Source of the DNA: Tsuneonella mangrovi
Lineage (GTDB): Bacteria; Pseudomonadota; Alphaproteobacteria; Sphingomonadales; Sphingomonadaceae
Direction: 5' to 3'
DNA: 64,000 bases
NCBI RefSeq assembly: GCF_002269345.1
Contig: NZ_CP022889.1
Location: 1,178,001-1,242,000, forward strand
In this document: piece by piece, positions 36,760-43,832 of the stretch
Layout of the letters: the number at the start of each line of letters is the position of its first letter
Numbering within the stretch: position 1 is the first letter of the stretch
Notes under the pieces: generated by a model
Told to the model about the DNA's origin: nothing
Seen by the model: only the letters and a program-made list of their open reading frames with translations
Database searches by the model: none
Position numbers and translations under genes: made by a program

Positions 36760-37080
36760 TCAGTCGTTCGCCGCCGCGCCGCCCGGAGGCACCACGTCAC
36801 CAATGGTGGACTTGACCACCTTGACCTTCACGCCCTGGGCGATTTCGACTTCGGCGTAGTGCTCATCGACCTTGACCACCTTGCCGATCAATCCCCCGGC
36901 GGTGACCACCTGGTCGCCCCGCTTGAGCCCGGCGACCTTTTCGCGATGTTCCTTCTGCTGGCGCATCTGCGGACGGATCAGCAGGAACCAGAAGATTGCG
37001 ACCATGCCGACGATCGGCAACCAGCTCATCCATACAGGGGGGGCGGCGGCCGCGGAGGTAGCGGCAAGAAGATTGAGCAT
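36760..37080 (-). CDS. yajC: preprotein translocase subunit YajC
   Basis: A 106-residue single-pass membrane protein that binds SecDF. The membrane segment VWMSWLPIVGMVAIFWFLLI is followed by RPQMRQQKEHREKVAGLKRGDQVVTAGGL, the family hallmark, and an SH3-like basic tail. It lies 20 bases upstream of secD, forming one operon. Confidence 0.95.
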   Translation of the reverse strand: MLNLLAATSAAAAPPVWMSWLPIVGMVAIFWFLLIRPQMRQQKEHREKVAGLKRGDQVVTAGGLIGKVVKVDEHYAEVEIAQGVKVKVVKSTIGDVVPPGGAAAND

Positions 37081-37243
37081 CGTTGTTTTGGCCTATCGAA
37101 TTGTTGGCATCTCACCCGGTCAAGGGCGCAATATGGGAGCGATCGGCACGCCTGCAAGCAAGCAAACCGTCGATAGCGCGGCGCGCCTAGCAGCATTGCC
37201 GGGCAAGAGCAATCGAGCGGTCCGAAAGTGCGTGCGCAGCGCC

Positions 37244-37271
37244 TTGCCTTGGCTCAAGCTGCGCCCTATAG
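37244..37271 (+). promoter_or_regulatory. predicted promoter of tRNA-Pro
   Basis: TTGCCT (37244-37249), a 16-base spacer and CTATAG (37266-37271) lie 18 bases before the tRNA. The match is fair for a stable-RNA promoter. Confidence 0.45.
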
Positions 37272-37288
37272 GCGCGCCTCCACTGGTA

Positions 37289-37365
37289 CGGGACGTAGCG
37301 CAGTCTGGTAGCGCACCATACTGGGGGTGTGGGGGTCGCTGGTTCGAATCCAGTCGTCCCGACCA
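37289..37365 (+). tRNA. tRNA-Pro (anticodon GGG)
   Basis: Acceptor CGGGACG (37289-37295) pairs with CGTCCCG (37355-37361), followed by A and encoded CCA. D-arm GCGCAGTCTGGTAGCGC, anticodon stem CCATA/TGTGG with loop CTGGGGG (anticodon GGG), and T-loop GGTTCGAATCC are all present. The 77 bases mark the left border of a decayed element. Confidence 0.95.
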
Positions 37366-37710
37366 GTGGTAAATCATATACTTAAGCATGTTTCCGCTGG
37401 GATGGCTAGGTCCTCGTTGAAGATCTGAATCGCCACCATGTCGCCACGCTCCGAATTCTCCAGCTTCGAATCTTGAACGCTTTGAGCCGGCGTGGGGATT
37501 GAGGAGCGCTGTCATATGTCGCCGGGCACAGAGGCTGTCGAAAATTCACCGTGCCGTGAGCAGCAACTGGAGGCGAACCGGATCGCTGCACATGACCTAT
37601 GGGACTTTCAAGTTGAGCGCCGCTTCGTCCAGATTGGACCGACAACCACCATCGCTAAAGCCACAGCCGTAGTGCGATCCGAGCCTCCTACAGTCGTCAT
37701 CTGGCCACAC
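37366..37710. other. spacer after tRNA-Pro, no gene recognised
   Basis: About 345 bases with short open frames on both strands, none with family features. The right part is in the same frame as the broken vapE-like gene and may be its decayed start. I saw no integrase remnant and no second copy of the tRNA 3' end within the next 3 kb. Confidence 0.5.
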
Positions 37711-37719
37711 ATTCACAAC

Positions 37720-38844
37720 CTAACGCTCATGGCCACTAACGGCGCGCGCGACAGCGATTTGCGTCGCGTGTTCGAGGCTCCGAGCACCCAAGGTGTATAA
37801 GGCATCAATGTGACGGGCCGGGTTCTGACCACCGCACTGACGCCAGTCGCGCGCGAACACCAGTTTCACCCCATCCACGAGTACATCGAAGGTCTCACCT
37901 GGGACGGCACTGCGCGCGCCGAATAGATGTTCGTTGTCTATCTCGGGGCACCCGACAACGCCTACATCCGCGACATCGCGCGCATTGCGCTGATCGCCGC
38001 GATGACGCGGGCTTACGAGCCAGACAAAAAGTTCGACTACGCCGTCATCATCGAAGGCTTGCAGGGCCGCGGCAAGTCGACCTTTATTCAGATGCTCGGC
38101 CGCAACTGGTTCGCCGAACTAGACGGCGACTTCCACGACATGAAGCAGATGGTTGAGCTCATGCAGTGCGCGTGGATCATGGAGATCCCCGAACTGTCGG
38201 GCTTCAACCGCGCCGACGTGCGGGCTATCAAGGCATTCATCAGCCGACAGGAAGACCGCGCGCGTCTCGCCTATGCCAAGCGGGTCAGCGAGTTTCCCAT
38301 GCAGTGCGTCTTCATCGGGTCGACCAACGATCGCGAGTACCTCAAGGACGATACGGGCGGCCGCCGCTTCTGGCCCGTGCATTGTACGCTCGACTCGGTC
38401 AATTTCGCCGCCTTCGGGAAGAACGTCGATCAGATATGAGCCGAGGCACTGCACCTCTATCGCGAGATGCGCGAAGCCCAGCCGAACGGCCCTCTTCCGT
38501 TGTATTTGACCGACAGCACGTCGCGCGCGATCGCGTCTTCGATGCAGGAAAGCCGCCGGGTCGAGAGTGCAGACGATGGTATGATCGGCACAATCGCCGA
38601 ATGGCTTGAACGGCCGATCAATACCGGTGGCCTCGACGAGAAGGAAGGCGAACAGCGCAACGAGACCTGCTTGCTGCAAATCTGGGTCGAGTGCCTCGGC
38701 GGACGCAGCGACAACTACGGCCAGGTGCAGGCCCAGTCTCTCGGCCGTGCGATGTCACGGGTCGAGGGTTGGTCGTCAAGCGGAGAGCGTGCCCAGTTCA
38801 CCAAGTACGGGCGCCAGCGCGTCTATCAGCGGGTGGATGGGTAG
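37720..38844 (+). pseudogene. broken vapE-like phage/island primase-helicase (virulence-associated protein E family)
   Basis: One reading frame runs through the whole interval but is cut by three stops: TAA at 37798-37800, TAG at 37924-37926 and TGA at 38437-38439. Either side of the stops the protein matches VapE-type ATPases: VAREHQFHPIHEYIEGLTWDG, Walker A EGLQGRGKSTFIQMLG, then WIMEIPELSGFNRADV, RQEDRARLAYAKRV, and DDTGGRRFWPV. The last two stops fall where the family has Trp (before MFVVYLGA and before AEALHLYR), so both are TGG changed by a single G-to-A step. The frame is intact otherwise, so decay is recent. The frame is also open back to 37492. Typical of tRNA-linked islands and satellite prophages. 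Confidence 0.85.
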
Positions 38845-38846
38845 CC

Positions 38847-39310
38847 TTCATCTTAGAAATCTGTCGCGCGTTTCATCTTAAAATCCGTCGAGCGCTGACA
38901 GTGCTTCATCTTAGAATACTGCTCGATCACAAGATTCTAAGATAGCGGCAACTTTTGGACAGGTAACCCCGTCCAGGGCTGTCCACCTATAAAACTACGC
39001 AAACCCAGATACTTATTGCTGCCTTTCGGGCATCGTGGACAGGTGGACGGGTACTTCCCATACATTCTCTCCCATCGGATGATTCACGTTTTGCCCTACG
39101 CGGGTCTACCACCGGTTCCCCTAGGGTTAAATATGGGTCCTGTGTTGTGTCTCTTATAGAAATACCTGTCCACTTGTCCCATTTTACAGTTATCTAAGTG
39201 AAATCAGATATTTGAAGCTGGACAGGGTATTAGGACAGGTTCGGGACAGGTAAAACAACCTGTCCAGCGTGTATTACTGACCTATAACGCTGATACGCAT
39301 TCTAAGATGA
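38847..39310. repeat. repeat block A: TCATCTTAGAA, three direct and two inverted copies
   Basis: Direct copies start at 38847 (followed by ATCTGTCGCGCG), 38872 (one base changed, followed by TCCGTCGAGCG) and 38905 (followed by TACTGCTCGATC); inverted copies lie at 38935-38943 and 39300-39310, the latter again next to a GCGCG. The copies share the 3' extension TnCTG(T)CG, so the unit is about 24 bases. The spacing is 25 and 33 bases. Not a CRISPR: spacing is uneven and too short. It brackets repeat block B. Confidence 0.75.
38956..39265. repeat. repeat block B: GGACAGGT iteron-like copies
   Basis: GGACAGG(T) occurs forward at 38957, 39037, 39220, 39233 and 39244 and inverted (CCTGTCC) at 39165 and 39259, with a partial CTGTCCACC at 38979. 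The last pair forms a perfect palindrome: GGACAGGT (39244-39251), six bases AAAACA, ACCTGTCC (39258-39265). The stretch is AT-richer than the neighbours and has no credible frame. It could be a protein-bound control or replication region of the decayed element. Confidence 0.75.
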
Positions 39311-39377
39311 GCGCGAAATGTCTGGATTTCCGGGGCTCAGCGCCACCCCCGACGCTCCACCCCTGCAGGAAGGACCC

Positions 39378-39827
39378 GTGACTCTGTTGCTAGCTGAGAA
39401 GATGCCGGTTATTCTTCTCATTGCACTTGCGGCGGCAGGCTGCACTTCTCGCACCAGTCACGCGCCGCTACGACCCGAACCAATCGCTACGACTTGTTCG
39501 GTGACCGATGCCGATACGGTGCGCTGCAGAATTCAACGAATCTGGCTACTGGCGATCGATGTGCCCGGGTTGCCAGACCATTTTCGACCATTGCGTAATT
39601 GCCCACCGGGCGGCTCGTTTGCGTCGACGAAAGATTGTCGTGTGGGAATGCCGGGGAAGCCATTGTCGATCGCACGGGACGGGACCGATCAATACGGTCG
39701 AATGCCAGCATTTGTATATGCCGTCGGTGAGAATCTCACGTGCTTGCGGGGGCAAGTCGGCCATGCGATCTACGTGCAGCGCTATGATGATTACGGCTGG
39801 GTTAGTAGCGAGTGCGGGTTATGGTGA
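39378..39827 (+). CDS. thermonuclease-like lipoprotein with lost catalytic residues
   Basis: A 149-residue protein. The start is GTG 39378 with AGGA three bases upstream; ATG 39402 is in frame but has no site. The signal ends in LAAAGC (Cys22), a lipobox, so it is membrane-anchored. The rest is a staphylococcal-nuclease fold: VTDADTVRC at 42-50, RIWLLAIDVPGLP at 54-66, DQYGR at 104-108. In active relatives the second motif reads RIRLLGIDAPEL; here the catalytic Arg is W56 and the catalytic Glu is G64, while the Arg of DQYGR is kept. So it is likely inactive. The C-terminus is short. It lies in the decayed element; selection could be relaxed or the fold reused for binding. Confidence 0.7.
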   Translation: MTLLLAEKMPVILLIALAAAGCTSRTSHAPLRPEPIATTCSVTDADTVRCRIQRIWLLAIDVPGLPDHFRPLRNCPPGGSFASTKDCRVGMPGKPLSIARDGTDQYGRMPAFVYAVGENLTCLRGQVGHAIYVQRYDDYGWVSSECGLW

Positions 39828-40308
39828 TCTGCGATATCGGCACCACATGGCACCCGGCAACGACCATATGCGTAGTCCATAGCATAATCTCTGGAAGTTC
39901 TCAAAATACCAATGAGTGCGGTTTCTCAATATTAAACTCTCATTACCATTATTTACGAATTTCATCTATCTTCCATTATTAATTGCGATAATTTATTTAA
40001 ATACAAATTATCTTCACTTGTTTAATGCAATATCGATGGATTCAGTTTTCAATTTTCAAATTGACCAGTGCGAATAGTAGCCCACAAATCCGCAAGCGCT
40101 CCTTCCCCCGGAGAAATCAGCGCGACTAGCCCAGACAAATTGCCTCAATTCCGCTGTTAGCGGATCGAGACATGCGTTGAGTCAGAAGGGTCAGCGATGA
40201 GCCTTCATCTCGGTAATTCGGAGAGTTGGCACGCTCGCCCGAATGCGGAAAGACCACGCTATTCCCGACGGTTTTACTGAATGTCCGCTCCGGGATGGAA
40301 AACGGACA
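39828..40308. other. AT-rich spacer, no gene recognised
   Basis: About 480 bases. From 39,890 to 40,070 the base composition is clearly AT-rich against a GC-rich genome, with no open frame that could be supported. At its right end ATGTCCG (40281-40287) and CGGACAT (40303-40309) form an inverted repeat around a 15-base loop, next to the end of the GH35 gene, where it may act as a transcript end. Confidence 0.6.
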
Positions 40309-41889
40309 TCAATTGATCTCATGAACCGTCACCATCAGAGACCGACCTTCGGGTGGGAGCCACAATCCAAACGCAGTCTCATCGCCGTTTAGCAAATGCT
40401 CACCGATCCACCTGCCTTCCGCGAAGTGACCTTGCTCGACCGTCACGAGTTCGATTGAACCGTGATCGCCAAGCTTGGGGGAGAATTTCAGGTTGGCCGA
40501 AGCGCCGGTCAGGATGAAACGATCAGGAGCTACTTGAGTAACCAGCACCCGCCCCGAGGTATCGCTGGTGCCCTGCCCACGGCGACCGCCATATCCAGAC
40601 CTGATGTCACCGAAACGGGCGACGACATCGACATCGGGAAACGACATCGGGACATTTGCCAATCCATCTTCTTCCACCGCTACGCGCATATCGCCTTGGT
40701 TCCGCAGGGGGACAAGCATCGGGCCAGCTCCCTGCAGCAACCGATAGTCTACCGCGATCGGATCGTTGCCTTCATCGCCTTTCTGGAGGTTAAAATCCGG
40801 GCCGATCCCGAACTTCGAAATGCCGACACTGAATGGCTGGGCGATGGTCCAGAAGGCATGACGAGCATGCGCCATGCTGCCGCCGGTCTCCGGCACGTAA
40901 AGCGGATTGCCTGGAACGTCGTACGCCTTGGCTATTTCGGTGTAGGGCGCAATGTTGGTATCGTAGTTGTCGACGCCGATTACGTCGATCGCTGGTGCAA
41001 GCGCTCGCCACTGCGGCAGCAGCCAGGAGACTGCCCCGCCCGAAGGTGAGCTTTCCCCTGGACGCAGGAGGCCTGGCTGTTGGCGCGGCCAGACATTGGC
41101 ATAGAGTGGAAGGCCGTAGGCATTCTTTCCCGCCGCTGCGACAGCGCCAATATATTTGGCGGTGTAGTAAGCCATGAACGCCTCCGGTGCGCGGACGCCG
41201 TAATTGTCGGTCCATGTGCCGGGCTTGGCGCCGAGCATGTCAGTCGGCACCTGGCCTTCGAACAAATCCTGGGCAGCAGGAGAATAGTCACGATCGGAAC
41301 CCAGAGTGCCGGCTTCGTTCTCGACTTGCGCCATTATGACGGTGCGCTGCGCACTATCGGTCGCCTTGAGGTGCGCCATCAGTGCAGCGAAGGCCTTCGC
41401 GTCAGCCTGCATCCCCTCCCTTGAAAGCGGTGAAATGACGTCGATCGGATGGCCGTCGCGATCTATTACCCGAGGGAATCTCTTCGTGTCGCGTTTCACC
41501 CACGCAGGAACATAGCTCATCTTGGCGTTCTTCCAGGTCCCGAACCAGAGCAGCGCAACCCGCACATTCTGCGCTCGGGCCTCACGCACGATCCCGTCAA
41601 CGACCGACCAATCGAACTTGCCCTCTTCGGGCTCGACCGACTCCCATCCAATCGGCACCATGACGGTGTTCGCGTGGCTTCGTGCGATCGCGTTGGCGAG
41701 CTGATGGAAGACCGGCGCAAAGCCGCTTGAATTGTTGAGCTGAATGCCGAGGACCAAGTATGGCTTTCCATCCACCATTAGCTCCGGTTTACCGGACGAA
41801 GTGGCAACGAACCGGCTGTCATTGGCCGCCGCTGGATTGGTTACAAGAGCGGCAAGCGCAAAGGCGATGGCGATGGCGATCCGAAGCAT
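40309..41889 (-). CDS. GH35 family beta-galactosidase with DUF5597 domain
   Basis: Secreted hydrolase of 526 residues. The signal peptide is MLRIAIAIAFALAALVTNPAAA. The (beta/alpha)8 part begins MVDGKPYLVLGIQLNNSSG; the acid/base is E192 in VENEAG and the nucleophile E334 in PETGGS. The C-terminal third is a DUF5597-type beta-sandwich. The start is ATG 41889 with AGAGGA about ten bases upstream; the frame is open to 41949. The likely role is removal of terminal beta-galactose in the periplasm. An operator-like AACTCAGACAA lies 67 bases upstream. Divergent from the halogenase-family gene. Confidence 0.86.
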   Translation of the reverse strand: MLRIAIAIAFALAALVTNPAAANDSRFVATSSGKPELMVDGKPYLVLGIQLNNSSGFAPVFHQLANAIARSHANTVMVPIGWESVEPEEGKFDWSVVDGIVREARAQNVRVALLWFGTWKNAKMSYVPAWVKRDTKRFPRVIDRDGHPIDVISPLSREGMQADAKAFAALMAHLKATDSAQRTVIMAQVENEAGTLGSDRDYSPAAQDLFEGQVPTDMLGAKPGTWTDNYGVRAPEAFMAYYTAKYIGAVAAAGKNAYGLPLYANVWPRQQPGLLRPGESSPSGGAVSWLLPQWRALAPAIDVIGVDNYDTNIAPYTEIAKAYDVPGNPLYVPETGGSMAHARHAFWTIAQPFSVGISKFGIGPDFNLQKGDEGNDPIAVDYRLLQGAGPMLVPLRNQGDMRVAVEEDGLANVPMSFPDVDVVARFGDIRSGYGGRRGQGTSDTSGRVLVTQVAPDRFILTGASANLKFSPKLGDHGSIELVTVEQGHFAEGRWIGEHLLNGDETAFGLWLPPEGRSLMVTVHEIN

Positions 41890-41955
41890 TGTCAGGAATC
41901 CTCTGTTCTGGTTGTCGACCGCGAGTCGTATTCCAGTCTCATAAGCCAATCAATA

Positions 41956-41966
41956 AACTCAGACAA
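41956..41966 (-). promoter_or_regulatory. operator-like palindrome, site 1 (GH35)
   Basis: AACTCAGACAA, or TTGTCTGAGTT on the minus strand. It keeps the GACAA half of the locus palindrome TTGTC-n-GACAA; the other half is degenerate. The flank CATATTTGTCTGA is shared with site 5 at 52055-52067. Confidence 0.55.
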
Positions 41967-42004
41967 ATATGGAATTCCTCAAACTCGACTGAAACGGCTC
42001 CAAC

Positions 42005-42015
42005 CCGTCTGACCG
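42005..42015 (+). promoter_or_regulatory. weak operator-like palindrome between GH35 and halogenase genes
   Basis: CCGTCTGACCG keeps the GTCTGAC centre but not the outer TT/AA. It is palindromic and in the divergent spacer. Confidence 0.3.
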
Positions 42016-42091
42016 AATGTCATATCAAGCAGGATTGCAGTCACTTCGCCATTCCATAAGCGCCCACTTTGAGAGATTGAATCTGGGTGCG

Positions 42092-42117
42092 ACTAGTGCA
42101 TAGTCGATTGCCGACTA
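42092..42117. promoter_or_regulatory. nested inverted repeats upstream of the halogenase-family gene
   Basis: GACTA-gtgca-TAGTC (42092-42105) and TAGTCG-attgc-CGACTA (42101-42117) overlap. A further TAGTCGGCAGTC follows at 42141. They lie in the 338-base divergent spacer 41890-42227, where no gene is seen. Operator function is inferred. Confidence 0.35.
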
Positions 42118-42227
42118 CTAATGTCATACAAAAATAGATGGTAGTCGGCAGTCAAGTGATGATCTGAAACGAGTGGCGGTAACGCGATAGATGTGCTGGA
42201 ATGCGAAGCAATGGGAGATCGCAAGGG

Positions 42228-43739
42228 ATGAGTGAGGAGCCGATCGGACGTATAGTTATCGTCGGCGGCGGCACTGCGGGCTGGATGGCCGCCGCGGCTC
42301 TCTCTCGTTATTTCGGTACGGCAGATCGCCGTGTGACACTCATCGAATCCGACGCGATCGGGACCGTTGGGGTAGGAGAGGCGACAATCCCGCCGATCCG
42401 AACATTCAATGCCAAGCTAGAAATTCCCGAAGACGAGTTCCTGCGCGCGACCAACGGCACGTTCAAGCTCGGCATCGAGTTTGTAAATTGGGGTCAAATC
42501 GGCGACCGCTACTTCCACCCGTTCGGCTTTTACGGTCAGGAATTTCACGGGATAGCCTTCCACCAGCTCTGGCTAAGTGAAAGAGAGCGAGGCGGAGGAG
42601 GGAAGATCGACGATTACGCGATGAGCGCAGTCGCAGCAGCTGAGCGCCGGTTCGCCCGTCCCGAACCGGGTATCCAATCCCCACTCGCGCATCTCCAATA
42701 CGCTTTCCACTTCGATGCCAGCCTTTATGCCAGATATCTTCGCAAGCGGGCGGAGGCACAGGGCGTTGAGCGATGCGAGGGGAAGATCGTAAAGGTCCAT
42801 CGCAATAGCGAGAGTGGCGATGTCGACTCGGTCCAGCTTGAAAACGGTGAACGCATCTCAGGAGACATATTCCTCGATTGTTCGGGCTTTCGCGGATTGC
42901 TGATCGAAGAAGCTCTTGGTGCCGGTTACGAAGACTGGAGCCATTGGCTACCTATGGACAGTGCGCTGGCGATGCCGACTGCGAACGCTGGTTCCCCCGA
43001 TCCCTTCACACGTTCGACCGCGCACTCTGCAGGGTGGCAATGGCGAATTCCGCTCCAGCACAGGACAGGCAACGGTCATGTGTTTTGCAGCGAGTACATG
43101 AGCCAGGAAGAAGCCGACCGACTTCTCAAGGAAAATTTAGGGGGCGAAATCCTGAGCGAGCCGCGCTTGCTACGATTCAAGACGGGGATGCGCAAGAAGG
43201 CATGGAGCCACAACGTTGTGTCGCTGGGGCTTTCCTCTGGCTTTCTCGAACCCCTGGAATCAACCAGCATTCACCTGATCCAGAACGGGATCGCCAAGTT
43301 CATTTCGCTTTTTCCCGACCGGTCGATCAGCCCAGTCGAGCGTGATGAATACAATCGCATCATGCGCGCATCCTATGAGGACATCCGCGACTTCATTATC
43401 CTGCACTACAAGGCGACCCAACGCGACGACAGCGAGTTCTGGCGATATGTGCGCGACATGGACATCCCCGAGACACTGAAGCGCAAGTTCGATCTGTGGA
43501 GGTTACACGGGCGGATCTTTCGCGATCAGGCAGAACTGTTCGCTACGCCGAGTTGGGTTGCCGTGATGATCGGGCAGAATATCTGGCCAGGGGGTCATGA
43601 CCCGATCGTAGCTTCGCTCAACAGCAATGAGGTTGCAGCGACACTGCGACACATTGCCAACGCCTACAGCCAGACTGCCAAGCAATTGCCGACACAAGAA
43701 GAATACCTGCGCCGCACTGGTGCGTGGTCAAACGCGTAA
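42228..43739 (+). CDS. tryptophan-halogenase-family flavoprotein
   Basis: FAD-dependent protein of 503 residues. The FAD-binding GGGTAG is at 13-18, the halogenase motif WxWxIP is complete (W270, W272, I274, P275), and the residues equivalent to PrnA Lys79 and Glu346 are present (K80 in GTFKLG, E344 in FLEPLESTS). It therefore has the full active-site set of a flavin-dependent halogenase. No flavin reductase is nearby. Members of this family are regular partners of TonB receptors in sugar loci of Caulobacter, xanthomonads and sphingomonads, with unproven substrates. The start is ATG 42228 with GGGAGA about nine bases upstream; ATG 42201 is possible. Confidence 0.88.
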   Translation: MSEEPIGRIVIVGGGTAGWMAAAALSRYFGTADRRVTLIESDAIGTVGVGEATIPPIRTFNAKLEIPEDEFLRATNGTFKLGIEFVNWGQIGDRYFHPFGFYGQEFHGIAFHQLWLSERERGGGGKIDDYAMSAVAAAERRFARPEPGIQSPLAHLQYAFHFDASLYARYLRKRAEAQGVERCEGKIVKVHRNSESGDVDSVQLENGERISGDIFLDCSGFRGLLIEEALGAGYEDWSHWLPMDSALAMPTANAGSPDPFTRSTAHSAGWQWRIPLQHRTGNGHVFCSEYMSQEEADRLLKENLGGEILSEPRLLRFKTGMRKKAWSHNVVSLGLSSGFLEPLESTSIHLIQNGIAKFISLFPDRSISPVERDEYNRIMRASYEDIRDFIILHYKATQRDDSEFWRYVRDMDIPETLKRKFDLWRLHGRIFRDQAELFATPSWVAVMIGQNIWPGGHDPIVASLNSNEVAATLRHIANAYSQTAKQLPTQEEYLRRTGAWSNA

Positions 43740-43783
43740 CCGCTCTCTCTATACGGCAGGCATCTTCCAATTGACCGGCTCTA

Positions 43784-43794
43784 TTGTCTGACAT
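43784..43794 (+). promoter_or_regulatory. operator-like palindrome, site 2 (DUF3422 gene)
   Basis: TTGTCTGACAT, 10 of 11 matches to TTGTCTGACAA, 38 bases before the ATG at 43833. Confidence 0.6.
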
Positions 43795-43832
43795 AAAGTC
43801 CCTCCGACTGATCGTTAGGCTGGGAGGCCGAT

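Noticed and set aside
37720-38844. Stop-codon recoding (UGA or UAG read as Trp) in the vapE-like gene
   Set aside because: Two different stops at Trp positions plus a third stop, TAA, in one gene of a standard-code genome fit decay better than recoding.
38847-39310. CRISPR array
   Set aside because: Repeats are short and imperfect, occur in both orientations, have uneven spacing, and no cas genes are present.
37366-40308. Right-hand att duplicate of the tRNA-Pro 3' end
   Set aside because: No GGTTCGAATCC-type copy was seen downstream in this interval.
42092-42155. Further copies of the TTGTCTGACAA operator
   Set aside because: The TAGTCG-type repeats here are palindromic but have different half-sites and spacing, so they are listed separately.
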